A DNA stretch of 8,079 bases from Clostridia bacterium. GTDB lineage: Bacteria > Bacillota > Clostridia > UMGS1883. The notes under the pieces were generated by a model, which did no database searches, was not told the DNA's origin, and saw only the letters and a list, made by a program, of their open reading frames with translations. The DNA lies in the NCBI GenBank assembly GCA_017468215.1, contig JAFUJG010000143.1, forward strand, positions 1-8,079, given 5' to 3'. The position numbers and the translations under genes are program-made. This document shows positions 1-7,290 of the stretch, in pieces. Position 1 is the stretch's first letter, and each line of letters opens with the position of its first letter.

Positions 1-739
1 CGCCCTGTGCACCGTAGCCGGGGATGAGGAAGAATGTGTTAGGCATAACTTCACGGAGTCTACTAATCTGTTCGGGATATGTTGCACCTGTAACAGCACC
101 AACACGGTTATAGCCGTATTCGCCAATCGAATCTGCACCCAGTTCACGAACGATAGCAGCTGTCTTTTCATAGATAGGTGTACCGTCGATTACCAAATCC
201 TGAAGTTCTCCGGAGGAGGGGTTGGATGTTTTAACAAGGATGAAAATATCCTTATCGTGTTCATTACAGTCCTTAACAAAGGGCTTTAAGCCGTCTGTGC
301 CCAGATAGGGGTTAACTGTGATACAGTCGGGAGTAAAGCTACGTGCCTTTTTGCCCATGTAATCTGTCTGACCGATGTATGCTGCAGAGTATGCCTCGGC
401 AGTTGCACCGATGTCGCCACGCTTTACGTCCAGAAGAACGTACATGCCCTTTTCCTTTGCATACTGCATTGTCTTGTTAAGGCATACAATTCCGGGAACG
501 CCGTACATTTCATAATATGCACTCTGAGGCTTAACAGCAGGCACTATGTCGCAAAGATGGTCGATTAAAACCTTGTTGAACTCAAAAAGTGCATCTGCCG
601 CACCCTGCATAAGGTCGTCGCCTGCCTTTTCCATGCAAGGAATTTTTATAAAATCGGGAACATAGTCAAGCTTGGGGTCCAAGCCTGCAACTGTGGGGTT
701 CATGTCTTTTTCAATAATTTTTTTAATCAGATTATCCAT
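1..739 (-). CDS. pyrF: Orotidine 5'-phosphate decarboxylase, subfamily 2 (3' end beyond window)
   Basis: Cytosolic enzyme that decarboxylates OMP to UMP, the last step of de novo pyrimidine synthesis. My translation from the ATG at 739 is open for 246 codons and runs off the left edge, so the C-terminus (perhaps 50-60 residues, judging from the usual subfamily-2 length) is missing. Visible motifs are GLDP (19-22), VKPQSAYYE (from about 69), the catalytic block LDVKRGDIGAT with D104, K106 and D109, VNPYLGTDG (142-150), GAVTGATYP (214-222) and the phosphate-gripping IPGYGAQG (239-246). The DVKRGDIGATAEAY form and overall layout match the longer subfamily 2 rather than the short E. coli type. 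The start is supported by AAGGG 9 bases upstream. It follows pyrC by 24 bases and is probably cotranscribed with it. Confidence 0.95.
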   Translation of the reverse strand, partial: MDNLIKKIIEKDMNPTVAGLDPKLDYVPDFIKIPCMEKAGDDLMQGAADALFEFNKVLIDHLCDIVPAVKPQSAYYEMYGVPGIVCLNKTMQYAKEKGMYVLLDVKRGDIGATAEAYSAAYIGQTDYMGKKARSFTPDCITVNPYLGTDGLKPFVKDCNEHDKDIFILVKTSNPSSGELQDLVIDGTPIYEKTAAIVRELGADSIGEYGYNRVGAVTGATYPEQISRLREVMPNTFFLIPGYGAQG

Positions 740-763
740 TTGTCAGCACCCTTTCTTTATACA

Positions 764-2041
764 TCAGTTATTTTCGTACATTACCTTGCCTTCAACAATT
801 GTCATATGTGTCTTACCGGAGAGTGTGTATCCGTGATAAGGTGAGTTCTTGCTCTTTGAGAAGAACTTATTAACATCAACTGTCCAGATTTCATCGGGGT
901 CAAAAATTGTAAGGTCGGCAATAGCACCGAGAGCAATTTCACCAAGACCCAAATTGAGAATATCAGAGGGGTTAAATGTCATCTTCTTGAGCATTTCGGC
1001 AAGTGTCATTCTGCCTGTTTTAACAAGATATGTTATGGAAAGTGCAAGACTTGTTTCTAAGCCTACAATGCCGTTTGCCGCATAGTCAAATTCCAGGTTC
1101 TTTTCGTCGATATGGTGAGGAGCATGGTCTGTGATAATTGCGTCGATTGTTCCATCAACAAGACCCTCAATAATAGCTTCAACATCGTCCTGAGAACGGA
1201 GAGGAGGGTTCATCTTTGCGTTTGTATCAAAACCGTCAACTGCCTCGTCTGTAAGGGAGAAATAATGAGGTGCAGTTTCGCACGTTACTCTAACGCCTCT
1301 CTTTTTAGCCTGACGGATAAGGTCTACACTTCCACGTGTGCTCACATGAGCGATGTGTATTCTTTTCTTTTCGTGCTCTGCAATAAGAATGTCACGTGCA
1401 ACCATAGCTTCTTCAACAGCAGGTACAATGGGACGAAGGCCTAAACGTGTACATGTTTCGGAATCGTTCATGCTGCCGGAATCAAGAAGGCTGAGTTCTT
1501 CACAGTGGCTTATAACAGGAAGGTCGAAGTGGTCGGAATACAGAAGTGCACGACGCATAACAGCACCGTTTGATACAGGTCTTCCGTCGTCGGAAACGGC
1601 TACAATGCCTTCCTTCTTCATTTCGCCCATTTCGCTGAGTTCTTCGCCCTTCAAGCCCTTAGAAATTGCACCTACAGGGAAAACACGGCAGGATGCAACC
1701 TTTTCGGCACGGCTCTTAATAAAGCTTACAACCGCCTGGTTGTCACACACAGGGTTTGTGTTAGGCATACAGCATACGGAGGTAAAGCCGCCTGCTACAG
1801 CTGCCTGAGTTCCTGTTTTAATATCTTCCTTATATTCAAAACCGGGTTCACGTAAATGCACGTGCATATCAATCAAACCTGCAGAAACTACCATGCCCTT
1901 AGCATCGATAACTTCTGCTTCGCTATCTTCTATATTTTCGCCAAGCTGTACAATAACACCGTCTAAAATGAGGATATCACCGTACATGTCTATTTCGTTC
2001 TTAAGGTCAATTATATGACCGTTTTTTATCAACAACTTCAT
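764..2041 (-). CDS. pyrC: Dihydroorotase
   Basis: Zinc amidohydrolase that cyclises N-carbamoyl-aspartate to dihydroorotate, step 3 of UMP synthesis, in the cytosol. It has 425 residues, normal for the long class I bacterial dihydroorotases. A small N-terminal beta domain (about 1-52) leads into the TIM barrel. Metal and substrate residues are all visible: H60 and H62 in HVHLREPG, D152 in VSDDGRPV, H179 in ISHCEE, H232 in IAHVSTRG and D305 in ITDHAPHH. The substrate-binding stretch CMPNTNPVCD is at 91-100. The C-terminal IADLTIFDP region returns to the beta domain. The metal set is complete, so it should be active and not an ATCase-supporting pseudo-DHOase. The ATG at 2041 has AAAGGAG 8 bases upstream. 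It ends in TGA, showing that this genome uses TGA as a normal stop. It lies between the interrupted pyrB and pyrF. Confidence 0.97.
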   Translation of the reverse strand: MKLLIKNGHIIDLKNEIDMYGDILILDGVIVQLGENIEDSEAEVIDAKGMVVSAGLIDMHVHLREPGFEYKEDIKTGTQAAVAGGFTSVCCMPNTNPVCDNQAVVSFIKSRAEKVASCRVFPVGAISKGLKGEELSEMGEMKKEGIVAVSDDGRPVSNGAVMRRALLYSDHFDLPVISHCEELSLLDSGSMNDSETCTRLGLRPIVPAVEEAMVARDILIAEHEKKRIHIAHVSTRGSVDLIRQAKKRGVRVTCETAPHYFSLTDEAVDGFDTNAKMNPPLRSQDDVEAIIEGLVDGTIDAIITDHAPHHIDEKNLEFDYAANGIVGLETSLALSITYLVKTGRMTLAEMLKKMTFNPSDILNLGLGEIALGAIADLTIFDPDEIWTVDVNKFFSKSKNSPYHGYTLSGKTHMTIVEGKVMYENN

Positions 2042-2049
2042 ATTTCAAA

Positions 2050-2056
2050 CTCCTTT
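2050..2056 (-). promoter_or_regulatory. Ribosome binding site of pyrC
   Basis: AAAGGAG on the minus strand, 8 bases before the pyrC ATG. It lies about 20 bases after the last arm of the palindromic repeat. The repeat therefore ends just before the ribosome landing site and could affect access to it; that effect is inferred. Confidence 0.7.
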
Positions 2057-2074
2057 CCTAAAGCCCACAATCCA

Positions 2075-2118
2075 GGCTCCCTCGGTGAGGGAGCTGTCGC
2101 CGAAGGCGACTGAGGGAG
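2075..2118 (-). repeat. Compact double-hairpin palindromic repeat in the pyrB-pyrC gap
   Basis: Seen directly: an 8-bp perfect inverted repeat (2076-2083 with 2087-2094, 3-base loop), then a 6-bp perfect inverted repeat (2096-2101 with 2105-2110, 3-base loop), then a third arm GAGGGAG at 2112-2118 that repeats the arm at 2087-2093. The CTCCCTC arm at 2077-2083 can thus pair locally or with the outer arm, enclosing the second hairpin. The two pairings exclude each other. There is no open reading frame and no U-tract after the stems on the minus strand, so it is not a standard terminator. From memory, dispersed intergenic repeats of this form are common in gut Clostridia; I could not search for other copies. 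It could stabilise the pyrB message end or tune pyrC expression. Confidence 0.8.
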
Positions 2119-2138
2119 TGTTGCAATTTCAAAAATCA

Positions 2139-3059
2139 TTACTCATTACAAAGAATATCCAATACAGCCATTCTTACAGACACACCGTTTGTAACCTGTT
2201 CGTTGATGACACTGTTGTCACCATCGGCAACATAAGTAGATATTTCGATACCACGGTTAACGGGACCGGGGTGCATAATGAGCACATCAGGCTTTGCAAA
2301 CTTCATTCTGTCTAAACTCATACCGAAGAACTCGCTGTATTCTCTTACGGTGGGGAACAGAGCCGATTTCATTCTTTCCAGCTGAATACGGAGATTTATA
2401 ATTACGTCAGCTTCGAAAATTGCTTCCTCAACACTTTCGCAAATTGTTACGTTACCCATGTTTTCAAATCCTAAGGGTATAAGTGTGGGAGGACCTGCAA
2501 TAAACACCTGTGCTCCAAGCTTTGTTAAGGCGTAGGTGTCACTTCGTGCAACACGGGAGTGTGTAACATCACCGATAATTGCAACCTTTAAATTTTCAAA
2601 GCTGCCCTTCTTTTCACGAATTGTAAACATATCAAGAAGTGCCTGTGTGGGGTGCTCGTTCATGCCGTCACCTGCGTTTACAACGCTAGCCTTTACATTT
2701 TTTGCAAGAAGGTGAGGGGCACCGGAAGCAGAATGACGTATAACGATAACATCTGTTCACATGCTGTCGAGGGTTTTACCGGTATCAATAAGGCTTTCGC
2801 CCTTTTGGATTGATGAGCCGGAGGCCGCAATGTTAGCACTTGCAGCACTCATATACTTGCTTGCAAGCTCGAAGGATGTACGTGTTCTTGTGGAATTTTC
2901 ATAAAAAAGTGTAATAACACTCTTGCCCTGAAGATGGCTTGTCTTTTTGTTGTCGGAAAGAACGATTTTCTTCATGTCCTCGGCCTTGTCAAGGATATAG
3001 AGAATGTCTTCCTTTGAAAGTTCCTGAATGCCTAAAAGGTCTTTTCTGCCTGACAGCAT
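2139..3059 (-). pseudogene. pyrB: Aspartate carbamoyltransferase catalytic chain, interrupted by an in-frame TGA
   Basis: ATCase joins carbamoyl phosphate and aspartate to make N-carbamoyl-aspartate, step 2 of UMP synthesis. The frame from the ATG at 3059 spans 306 codons before the TAA, the usual catalytic-chain length, but codon 101 (2757-2759) is TGA. Both sides are good ATCase in the same frame. Before it come the carbamoyl-phosphate loop STRTRTSFE (56-64) and the [12 protein letters not shown] region. After it come VIRH (R108), NAGDG, the HPTQ motif (136-139), HSRVARS and HPGPVNRG. This is a substitution, not a frameshift. The lost residue sits between DSM and TD, a position I recall as variable in the family. 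GAGG lies 7 bases before the start. The gene follows rluD by 19 bases. As read, the product stops after 100 residues and would be inactive; sequencing error or readthrough remain possible. No pyrI regulatory chain gene is present. Confidence 0.92.
2757..2759 (-). other. Premature TGA codon inside pyrB
   Basis: Plus-strand tca reads TGA in the pyrB frame, directly after the DSM codons and before codons for TDVIVIRH. pyrC, lspA and divIVA all end in TGA, and the complete genes contain no internal TGA, so the code appears standard. The sequence after it has only a weak 4-bp hairpin about 34 bases downstream, too poor and not shaped like a bacterial SECIS element. Confidence 0.9.
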
Positions 3060-3078
3060 ATGCTTTCCTCGCTTTCTT

Positions 3079-3999
3079 TTATTGGCTCAATCTTCCCCTG
3101 AGAAAAGTTAAAACCTTTTCAAAATCCTCAGGAAGCGGAGCGGTAAATTGTACTTTTTCTTTTGTTATGGGGTGTATAAAACCGATTTTTCCTGCATGAA
3201 GAAGCTGACCGGGCAGGTTAAACTCCTCCTTTTTTACCCCATAAGTTTTGTCGCCCACAATAGGATGGCCTATATGTTTCATGTGTACCCTTATCTGATG
3301 GGTACGCCCTGTTTTCAATTTGCAGCGGACAAGCGTGTATATACCAAAACGCTCCTCCACGAAATAGTCTGTTATAGCCTCACGGCTGTGTTTTTGTGTG
3401 ACCGTCATTTTTTTGCGGTCATTTTCGCTTCTGGCAATAGGTGCATCCACCCTACCGTTGTCCTCTTTTATATTTCCATGAACAAGGGCGTAATATTCTC
3501 TCGAAAGAGACCTATCGCTTAGCTGGTCCGATAAAAACATGTGTGCATCATTTGTTTTAGCCACCACAAGAAGCCCTGTTGTGTCCTTGTCTATACGGTG
3601 GACTATGCCCGGACGCATTTTGCCGTTTATGCCGGAAAGGTTTCCCTTGCAATGATAGAGCACAGCATTTACCAGCGTGCCGGTGCTGTTACCCGGTGCA
3701 GGATGAACAACCATCCCTCGCTCCTTATTTATAACAAGAAGCTCCCCATCCTCGTAAACAATGTCAAGAGGTATATCCTCCTCTACAGCATCAATTTCCT
3801 CAGCCTGAGGAATATTAAATCTGATAACATCTCCCGCTCGGAGCTTGTAGGAGGCACTTTTGGGTGTGCCGTTGACGGTGATTTCGCCCATATCAAAAAG
3901 CTTTTTAATATAAGAGCGTGACACGGTGTCAATGCACTCTGAAATATACTTATCGCAACGGACAGCTTCGGTTGCGGTCAATATAATTTCGTTTTCCAT
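3079..3999 (-). CDS. rluD: RluD-family 23S rRNA pseudouridine synthase (YlyB-like)
   Basis: Predicted to isomerise uridines to pseudouridine in large-subunit rRNA. An N-terminal S4 RNA-binding domain (about residues 12-59) precedes the RluA-type catalytic domain. That domain carries [12 protein letters not shown], with catalytic D137, and the later conserved stretches RTHQIRVHM and [10 protein letters not shown]. At 306 residues it has the family length. I chose the ATG at 3999 because AGGGAGG (4009-4015) lies 9 bases upstream; an in-frame TTG at 4008 would overlap that site and add only three residues. It follows lspA by 17 bases, a pairing conserved widely in bacteria; the B. subtilis counterpart at this locus is ylyB. 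Which uridines are modified cannot be told from sequence alone, so the gene symbol is by family. Confidence 0.92.
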   Translation of the reverse strand: MENEIILTATEAVRCDKYISECIDTVSRSYIKKLFDMGEITVNGTPKSASYKLRAGDVIRFNIPQAEEIDAVEEDIPLDIVYEDGELLVINKERGMVVHPAPGNSTGTLVNAVLYHCKGNLSGINGKMRPGIVHRIDKDTTGLLVVAKTNDAHMFLSDQLSDRSLSREYYALVHGNIKEDNGRVDAPIARSENDRKKMTVTQKHSREAITDYFVEERFGIYTLVRCKLKTGRTHQIRVHMKHIGHPIVGDKTYGVKKEEFNLPGQLLHAGKIGFIHPITKEKVQFTAPLPEDFEKVLTFLRGRLSQ

Positions 4000-4008
4000 T
4001 TTCCGCAA

Positions 4009-4015
4009 CCTCCCT
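4009..4015 (-). promoter_or_regulatory. Ribosome binding site that sets the rluD start
   Basis: AGGGAGG on the minus strand lies just after the lspA stop codon and 9 bases before the ATG at 3999. It decides for that ATG over the in-frame TTG at 4008, which would abut the site. Confidence 0.8.
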
Positions 4016-4016
4016 G

Positions 4017-4493
4017 TCAGTCCTTAACATTTAAAAATGCGTAAATTATCAGGAGCGCCGCACCTACACATATGGCACAGTCGGCAAAATTGAAAATATA
4101 GAAATTAATAAACTGTAAGTCGATAAAGTCACGTACATATCCCAGCGTGATTCTGTCGATAAGATTGCCTACCGCACCGGATGCCACAAGGCTTACCGCA
4201 CTAAGCAACAGCCAGTTGTCGGGACGCTTCTTTACAAAGTAATAAATACCTGCGGCAAAGATAACAAGGGTCATGATTATGAGAGGAACCCTCTGCCCGC
4301 CGAAAAGCCCCATGCTGGCACCGTCGTTTTTAAGATAGGTAAAATTGAGCACGTTTTTTATCACAACAATACCTTTACCTTCAATGCCCTGAGCAATATC
4401 AACCATCCAGATTTTTGTAAGCTGGTCAATCAGTGTGAGTACAGCTGTGATGAAGCCGAATATCGTATACTTCACCCATGTTTTTATTTTCAA
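4017..4493 (-). CDS. lspA: Lipoprotein signal peptidase (signal peptidase II)
   Basis: Inner-membrane aspartyl protease that cleaves the signal peptide of prolipoproteins after lipid is added to the lipobox cysteine. From the TTG at 4493 it has 158 residues, normal for LspA. Hydrophobic segments lie at about residues 8-24, 69-87, 95-110 and 130-153, fitting four membrane spans. Conserved motifs are DQLTK near the first span, the N-x-G-A motif as KNDGAS, and GNLIDR. The two catalytic aspartates are D122 in VRDFID and D138 in NFADCAI. I chose the TTG because GGAG (4502-4505) lies 8 bases before it and the product then starts MKIK directly ahead of the first span. A GTG at 4520 is an alternative, nine residues longer, with a weaker site, and would lie inside the hairpin. 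It is followed 17 bases later by rluD. Confidence 0.93.
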   Translation of the reverse strand: MKIKTWVKYTIFGFITAVLTLIDQLTKIWMVDIAQGIEGKGIVVIKNVLNFTYLKNDGASMGLFGGQRVPLIIMTLVIFAAGIYYFVKKRPDNWLLLSAVSLVASGAVGNLIDRITLGYVRDFIDLQFINFYIFNFADCAICVGAALLIIYAFLNVKD

Positions 4494-4501
4494 ATCAATC
4501 G

Positions 4502-4505
4502 CTCC
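4502..4505 (-). promoter_or_regulatory. Ribosome binding site pointing to a TTG start for lspA
   Basis: GGAG on the minus strand is spaced 8 bases from the TTG at 4491-4493. Upstream in-frame GTG (4520) and ATG (4514) codons overlap or touch the 3' arm of the hairpin and have poorer sites, so the TTG is the more likely start. Confidence 0.6.
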
Positions 4506-4512
4506 ATAACAC

Positions 4513-4544
4513 ATCGTCACAGAAAGATACCCCTCTGTGACGAT
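4513..4544 (-). other. Perfect 10-bp stem hairpin between ileS and lspA
   Basis: Positions 4513-4522 are the exact reverse complement of 4535-4544, with a 12-base loop. It fills most of the 58-base gap between the ileS stop and the preferred lspA start. On the minus strand it is followed by GTGTTATGG with no U-tract, so it does not look like a strong intrinsic terminator. It may limit readthrough, protect the end of the ileS message or influence lspA translation; function is inferred. Confidence 0.65.
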
Positions 4545-4551
4545 AATAAAT

Positions 4552-7290
4552 TTATTCTAAGTTAGCGGCACATCTTGCACAGATTGTGGGATGGTTGGAA
4601 ATTGTGCCTACAGATGCGGAAACAGTCCAGCATCTTTCGCACTTTTCACCCTCAGCCGCAGCAATAGTAATATTATCCTCGCCCTCAGATACACTTACTG
4701 AAGATACAATGAAGACTTCGGCAAGCTCGCCCTCAATGCTCTTGAGGAATTCGTAATCAGCACTTGCTGTAATTGCAACGCTTGCCTCTAAGCTCTTACC
4801 GATTTTCTTTTCACTTCTTGCTTCTTCAAGAGCCTTAAGAACTCTTTCTCTTACCTCCAGAAGCTTAGCCCACTTGTTCTGAATTTCTTCATTGTCGTAC
4901 TCAGCATTGACACAGGGCATATCGTTCATAGTAACGGAGAATTCTTCCTGTGCCTTTGTGTGGGGCATATAGCTCCAGATTTCTTCTGCTGTATAGCAAA
5001 GGAAGGGAGCAATAAGCTTTACAAGAGACTCAAGCACAATGTACATTGCACTCTGAGCACTTCTTCTGGACTTAGAAGAAGCCTTATGTGTGTAAAGACG
5101 GTCTTTTATAATATCGAGATAAACATTACTCATATCAACAACGCAGAAGTTGTGGATATTGTGGTAAATCATATGGAATTCATAGCTTTCGTAAGCGGAG
5201 ATAACCTTTTCAACCAGCTTATTAAGTCCGCCCAGTGCCCACTTATCGATTTCTTCCATTTCGCTGTAAGGAACCATATCGCAGTCAGGATTGAAGTCTG
5301 CAATATTACCAAGGATATAACGTGCTGTGTTTCTGATTTTTCTGTAAGCTTCGCTGAGCTGCTTTAAGATTTCGTCAGAAATTCTCATGTCTGTCTTATA
5401 GTCAGCGGAAACAACCCACAAGCGGAGAATATCGGCACCGTATTTTTCGATAATGTCATTAGGAGCAATACCGTTACCCTTGCTCTTACTCATCTTAGCG
5501 CCTGTCTGGTCAACAATCATACCATGAGTAATAACTGTCCTATAGGGAGCTACACCACGTGCAGCAACGCTTGTCAAAAGAGAAGACTGGAACCATCCAC
5601 GGTACTGGTCGTTACCCTCAAGGTAAATATCGGCAGGGAATGTGAGAGACTTTTTAACCTCAAGAACGCCTGCGTGGCTGCTGCCCGAGTCAAACCAAAC
5701 GTCCATAATGTCCTTTTCCTTTGTGAAACGTGTGCATCCACATTCACAGGCTGTTCCTGCAGGAAGGATATCGTCGTCTGTTACCCATGCGATAGAGCCC
5801 TTTTCGCCAAAGCGTGTTGCAACAGCTTCGATGGATTCATCTGTTACAAGAGGCTTCTTACAGTCTTCACAGTAGAAAATCGGAATGGGAACACCCCATG
5901 TTCTCTGTCTGGAAATACACCAGTCGTTGCGGTCGATAACCATGCTCTTGATTCTATCTTCGCCCCAGCCGGGAATCCACTTAACGCCTTCAATAGCCTT
6001 TACAGCCGCTTCCTTGATATCTTCAACGGATGCAAACCACTGTTCAGTTGCACGGAATACAATGGGCTCGTGGCATCTCCAGCAGTGAGGATACTGGTGG
6101 ATAATGGGAGTGATAGCAAAAAGTGCGTTATCATTTGTTAATCTTTCGATAATCTTATCGTTACTCTTTTCGTAGAAAAGACCGTTGAACTCACCTGCAA
6201 GCTCGTTAAGGTAGCCCTTAGAGTCAACAGGAACGATAATCGGGATTTCTTTATACTTCTGGCAGACAATATAGTCTTCTACACCGTGACCGGGAGCTGT
6301 GTGTACGCAGCCTGTACCTGCGTCAAGTGTAACGTGGTCACCCACGATAATCATGCTTTCACGGTCGATAAAGGGATGGAAGCACTTGATGTATTCCATT
6401 TCGCTGCCCTTTAATGTGCCTACTGTTTCGTACTCGGCAATGCTGCCTGCAGCCATTGTAGACTCAACAAGCTCTGTTGCGATTACGTAAATCTCCTCGC
6501 CTGCCTTAACAAGGGAATACTCAAAATCGGGGTTAAGAGAGATTGCCACGTTTGCAGGCAATGTCCATGTAGTTGTTGTCCAGATTACAAAGTAAACCTT
6601 TGTTTTATCAATGCCCATTTTTTCGAATACGCCGTTGTCATCCTTTACGTTGAACTTAACGTAGATGGAATTAGCCTTATCTTCAGCGTATTCAATTTCG
6701 GCTTCAGCAAGAGCTGTTTCACAGTCGGGACACCAGTAAATAGGCTTAAGACCACGGTAAATATAGCCCTTCTTTGCCATAGCACCGAAAATACGAATCT
6801 GCTCCGCTTCAAACTTGGGGTCAAGTGTTACGTAGATATCATCCCAGTCACCGATAGAACCGAGACGCTGAATCTGCTTTTTCTGGTTTTCAACATAACC
6901 AAGAGCAAAGTCACGGCATGTTTCACGAAACTTAACGGGACCTGCCTGGTCACGGTTGATGCCAAGCTTCTTGATTGCCTGTCTTTCAATGGGAAGACCG
7001 TGAGTATCCCAGCCGTGAATATAAGGAGCCTTAAAGCCCGACATATTCTTATAGCGTGTGATAATGTCCTTAAGTGTCTTATTGAGGGCATGACCCATAT
7101 GCATGTCACCGTTTGCATAGGGAGGGCCGTCGTGAAGAATAAAGAGAGGCTTACCCTCGTTATGCTTCATAAGACGTCCGTAAAGGTCCTCATCAAGCCA
7201 TTTTTTCAGTATTTCGGGTTCTCTCTGAGGGAGAGATGCCCTCATGGGGAACTCAGTTTTCGGAAGATTCAGTGTTTGACTGTAATCCAT
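4552..7290 (-). CDS. ileS: Isoleucyl-tRNA synthetase
   Basis: Class I synthetase that charges tRNA-Ile and removes mischarged valine. It has 912 residues, the size of the common bacterial type. The Rossmann core carries the HIGH-class motif HMGH (64-67) and KMSKS (599-603). The CP1 editing domain (about 190-400) has WTTTTWTLPAN (237-247) and GTGCVHTAPGHG (325-336) with D339 in the editing site region. An anticodon-binding helical domain follows (about 650-820). The C-terminal zinc finger uses C884, C887, C904 and C907. A Cys-rich patch (C474, C477, C517, C519) could bind another metal. AAGGAG lies 8 bases before the ATG at 7290. A longer reading to 7440 would add 50 residues lying wholly inside divIVA, without a good site, and is rejected. 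The start overlaps the divIVA end by 38 bases, so translation is probably coupled. No T-box leader fits here. Confidence 0.97.
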   Translation of the reverse strand: MDYSQTLNLPKTEFPMRASLPQREPEILKKWLDEDLYGRLMKHNEGKPLFILHDGPPYANGDMHMGHALNKTLKDIITRYKNMSGFKAPYIHGWDTHGLPIERQAIKKLGINRDQAGPVKFRETCRDFALGYVENQKKQIQRLGSIGDWDDIYVTLDPKFEAEQIRIFGAMAKKGYIYRGLKPIYWCPDCETALAEAEIEYAEDKANSIYVKFNVKDDNGVFEKMGIDKTKVYFVIWTTTTWTLPANVAISLNPDFEYSLVKAGEEIYVIATELVESTMAAGSIAEYETVGTLKGSEMEYIKCFHPFIDRESMIIVGDHVTLDAGTGCVHTAPGHGVEDYIVCQKYKEIPIIVPVDSKGYLNELAGEFNGLFYEKSNDKIIERLTNDNALFAITPIIHQYPHCWRCHEPIVFRATEQWFASVEDIKEAAVKAIEGVKWIPGWGEDRIKSMVIDRNDWCISRQRTWGVPIPIFYCEDCKKPLVTDESIEAVATRFGEKGSIAWVTDDDILPAGTACECGCTRFTKEKDIMDVWFDSGSSHAGVLEVKKSLTFPADIYLEGNDQYRGWFQSSLLTSVAARGVAPYRTVITHGMIVDQTGAKMSKSKGNGIAPNDIIEKYGADILRLWVVSADYKTDMRISDEILKQLSEAYRKIRNTARYILGNIADFNPDCDMVPYSEMEEIDKWALGGLNKLVEKVISAYESYEFHMIYHNIHNFCVVDMSNVYLDIIKDRLYTHKASSKSRRSAQSAMYIVLESLVKLIAPFLCYTAEEIWSYMPHTKAQEEFSVTMNDMPCVNAEYDNEEIQNKWAKLLEVRERVLKALEEARSEKKIGKSLEASVAITASADYEFLKSIEGELAEVFIVSSVSVSEGEDNITIAAAEGEKCERCWTVSASVGTISNHPTICARCAANLE

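Noticed and set aside
2075..2118. Intrinsic terminator of pyrB
   Set aside because: Stems are followed on the minus strand by CTGGATTGTGGG rather than a U-tract, and the multi-arm layout fits a dispersed repeat better.
2703..2759. Selenocysteine insertion at the pyrB TGA
   Set aside because: Only a weak 4-bp hairpin lies about 34 bases after the TGA, the loop lacks SECIS features, and ATCase is not a known selenoprotein family.
2757..2759. Alternative genetic code with TGA as Trp or Gly
   Set aside because: pyrC, lspA and divIVA end in TGA, the complete genes have no other internal TGA, and Trp in ileS is written TGG.
3060..3078. PyrR attenuator or promoter before pyrB
   Set aside because: The gap is only 19 bases and holds little more than the ribosome site; no binding loop or terminator can fit.
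4960..6141. Plus-strand open frames opposite ileS and other genes
   Set aside because: They are antisense shadows of conserved genes, with no recognisable domains, and are rich in Cys and Ser as expected from reversed codons.
6828..7118. Minus-strand 96-residue frame within ileS
   Set aside because: It is out of frame with the HMGH-bearing ileS N-terminal region and has no independent support.
7220..7240. Short inverted repeat tctctc/gagaga inside ileS
   Set aside because: Six-base arms within conserved coding sequence are likely due to codon content.
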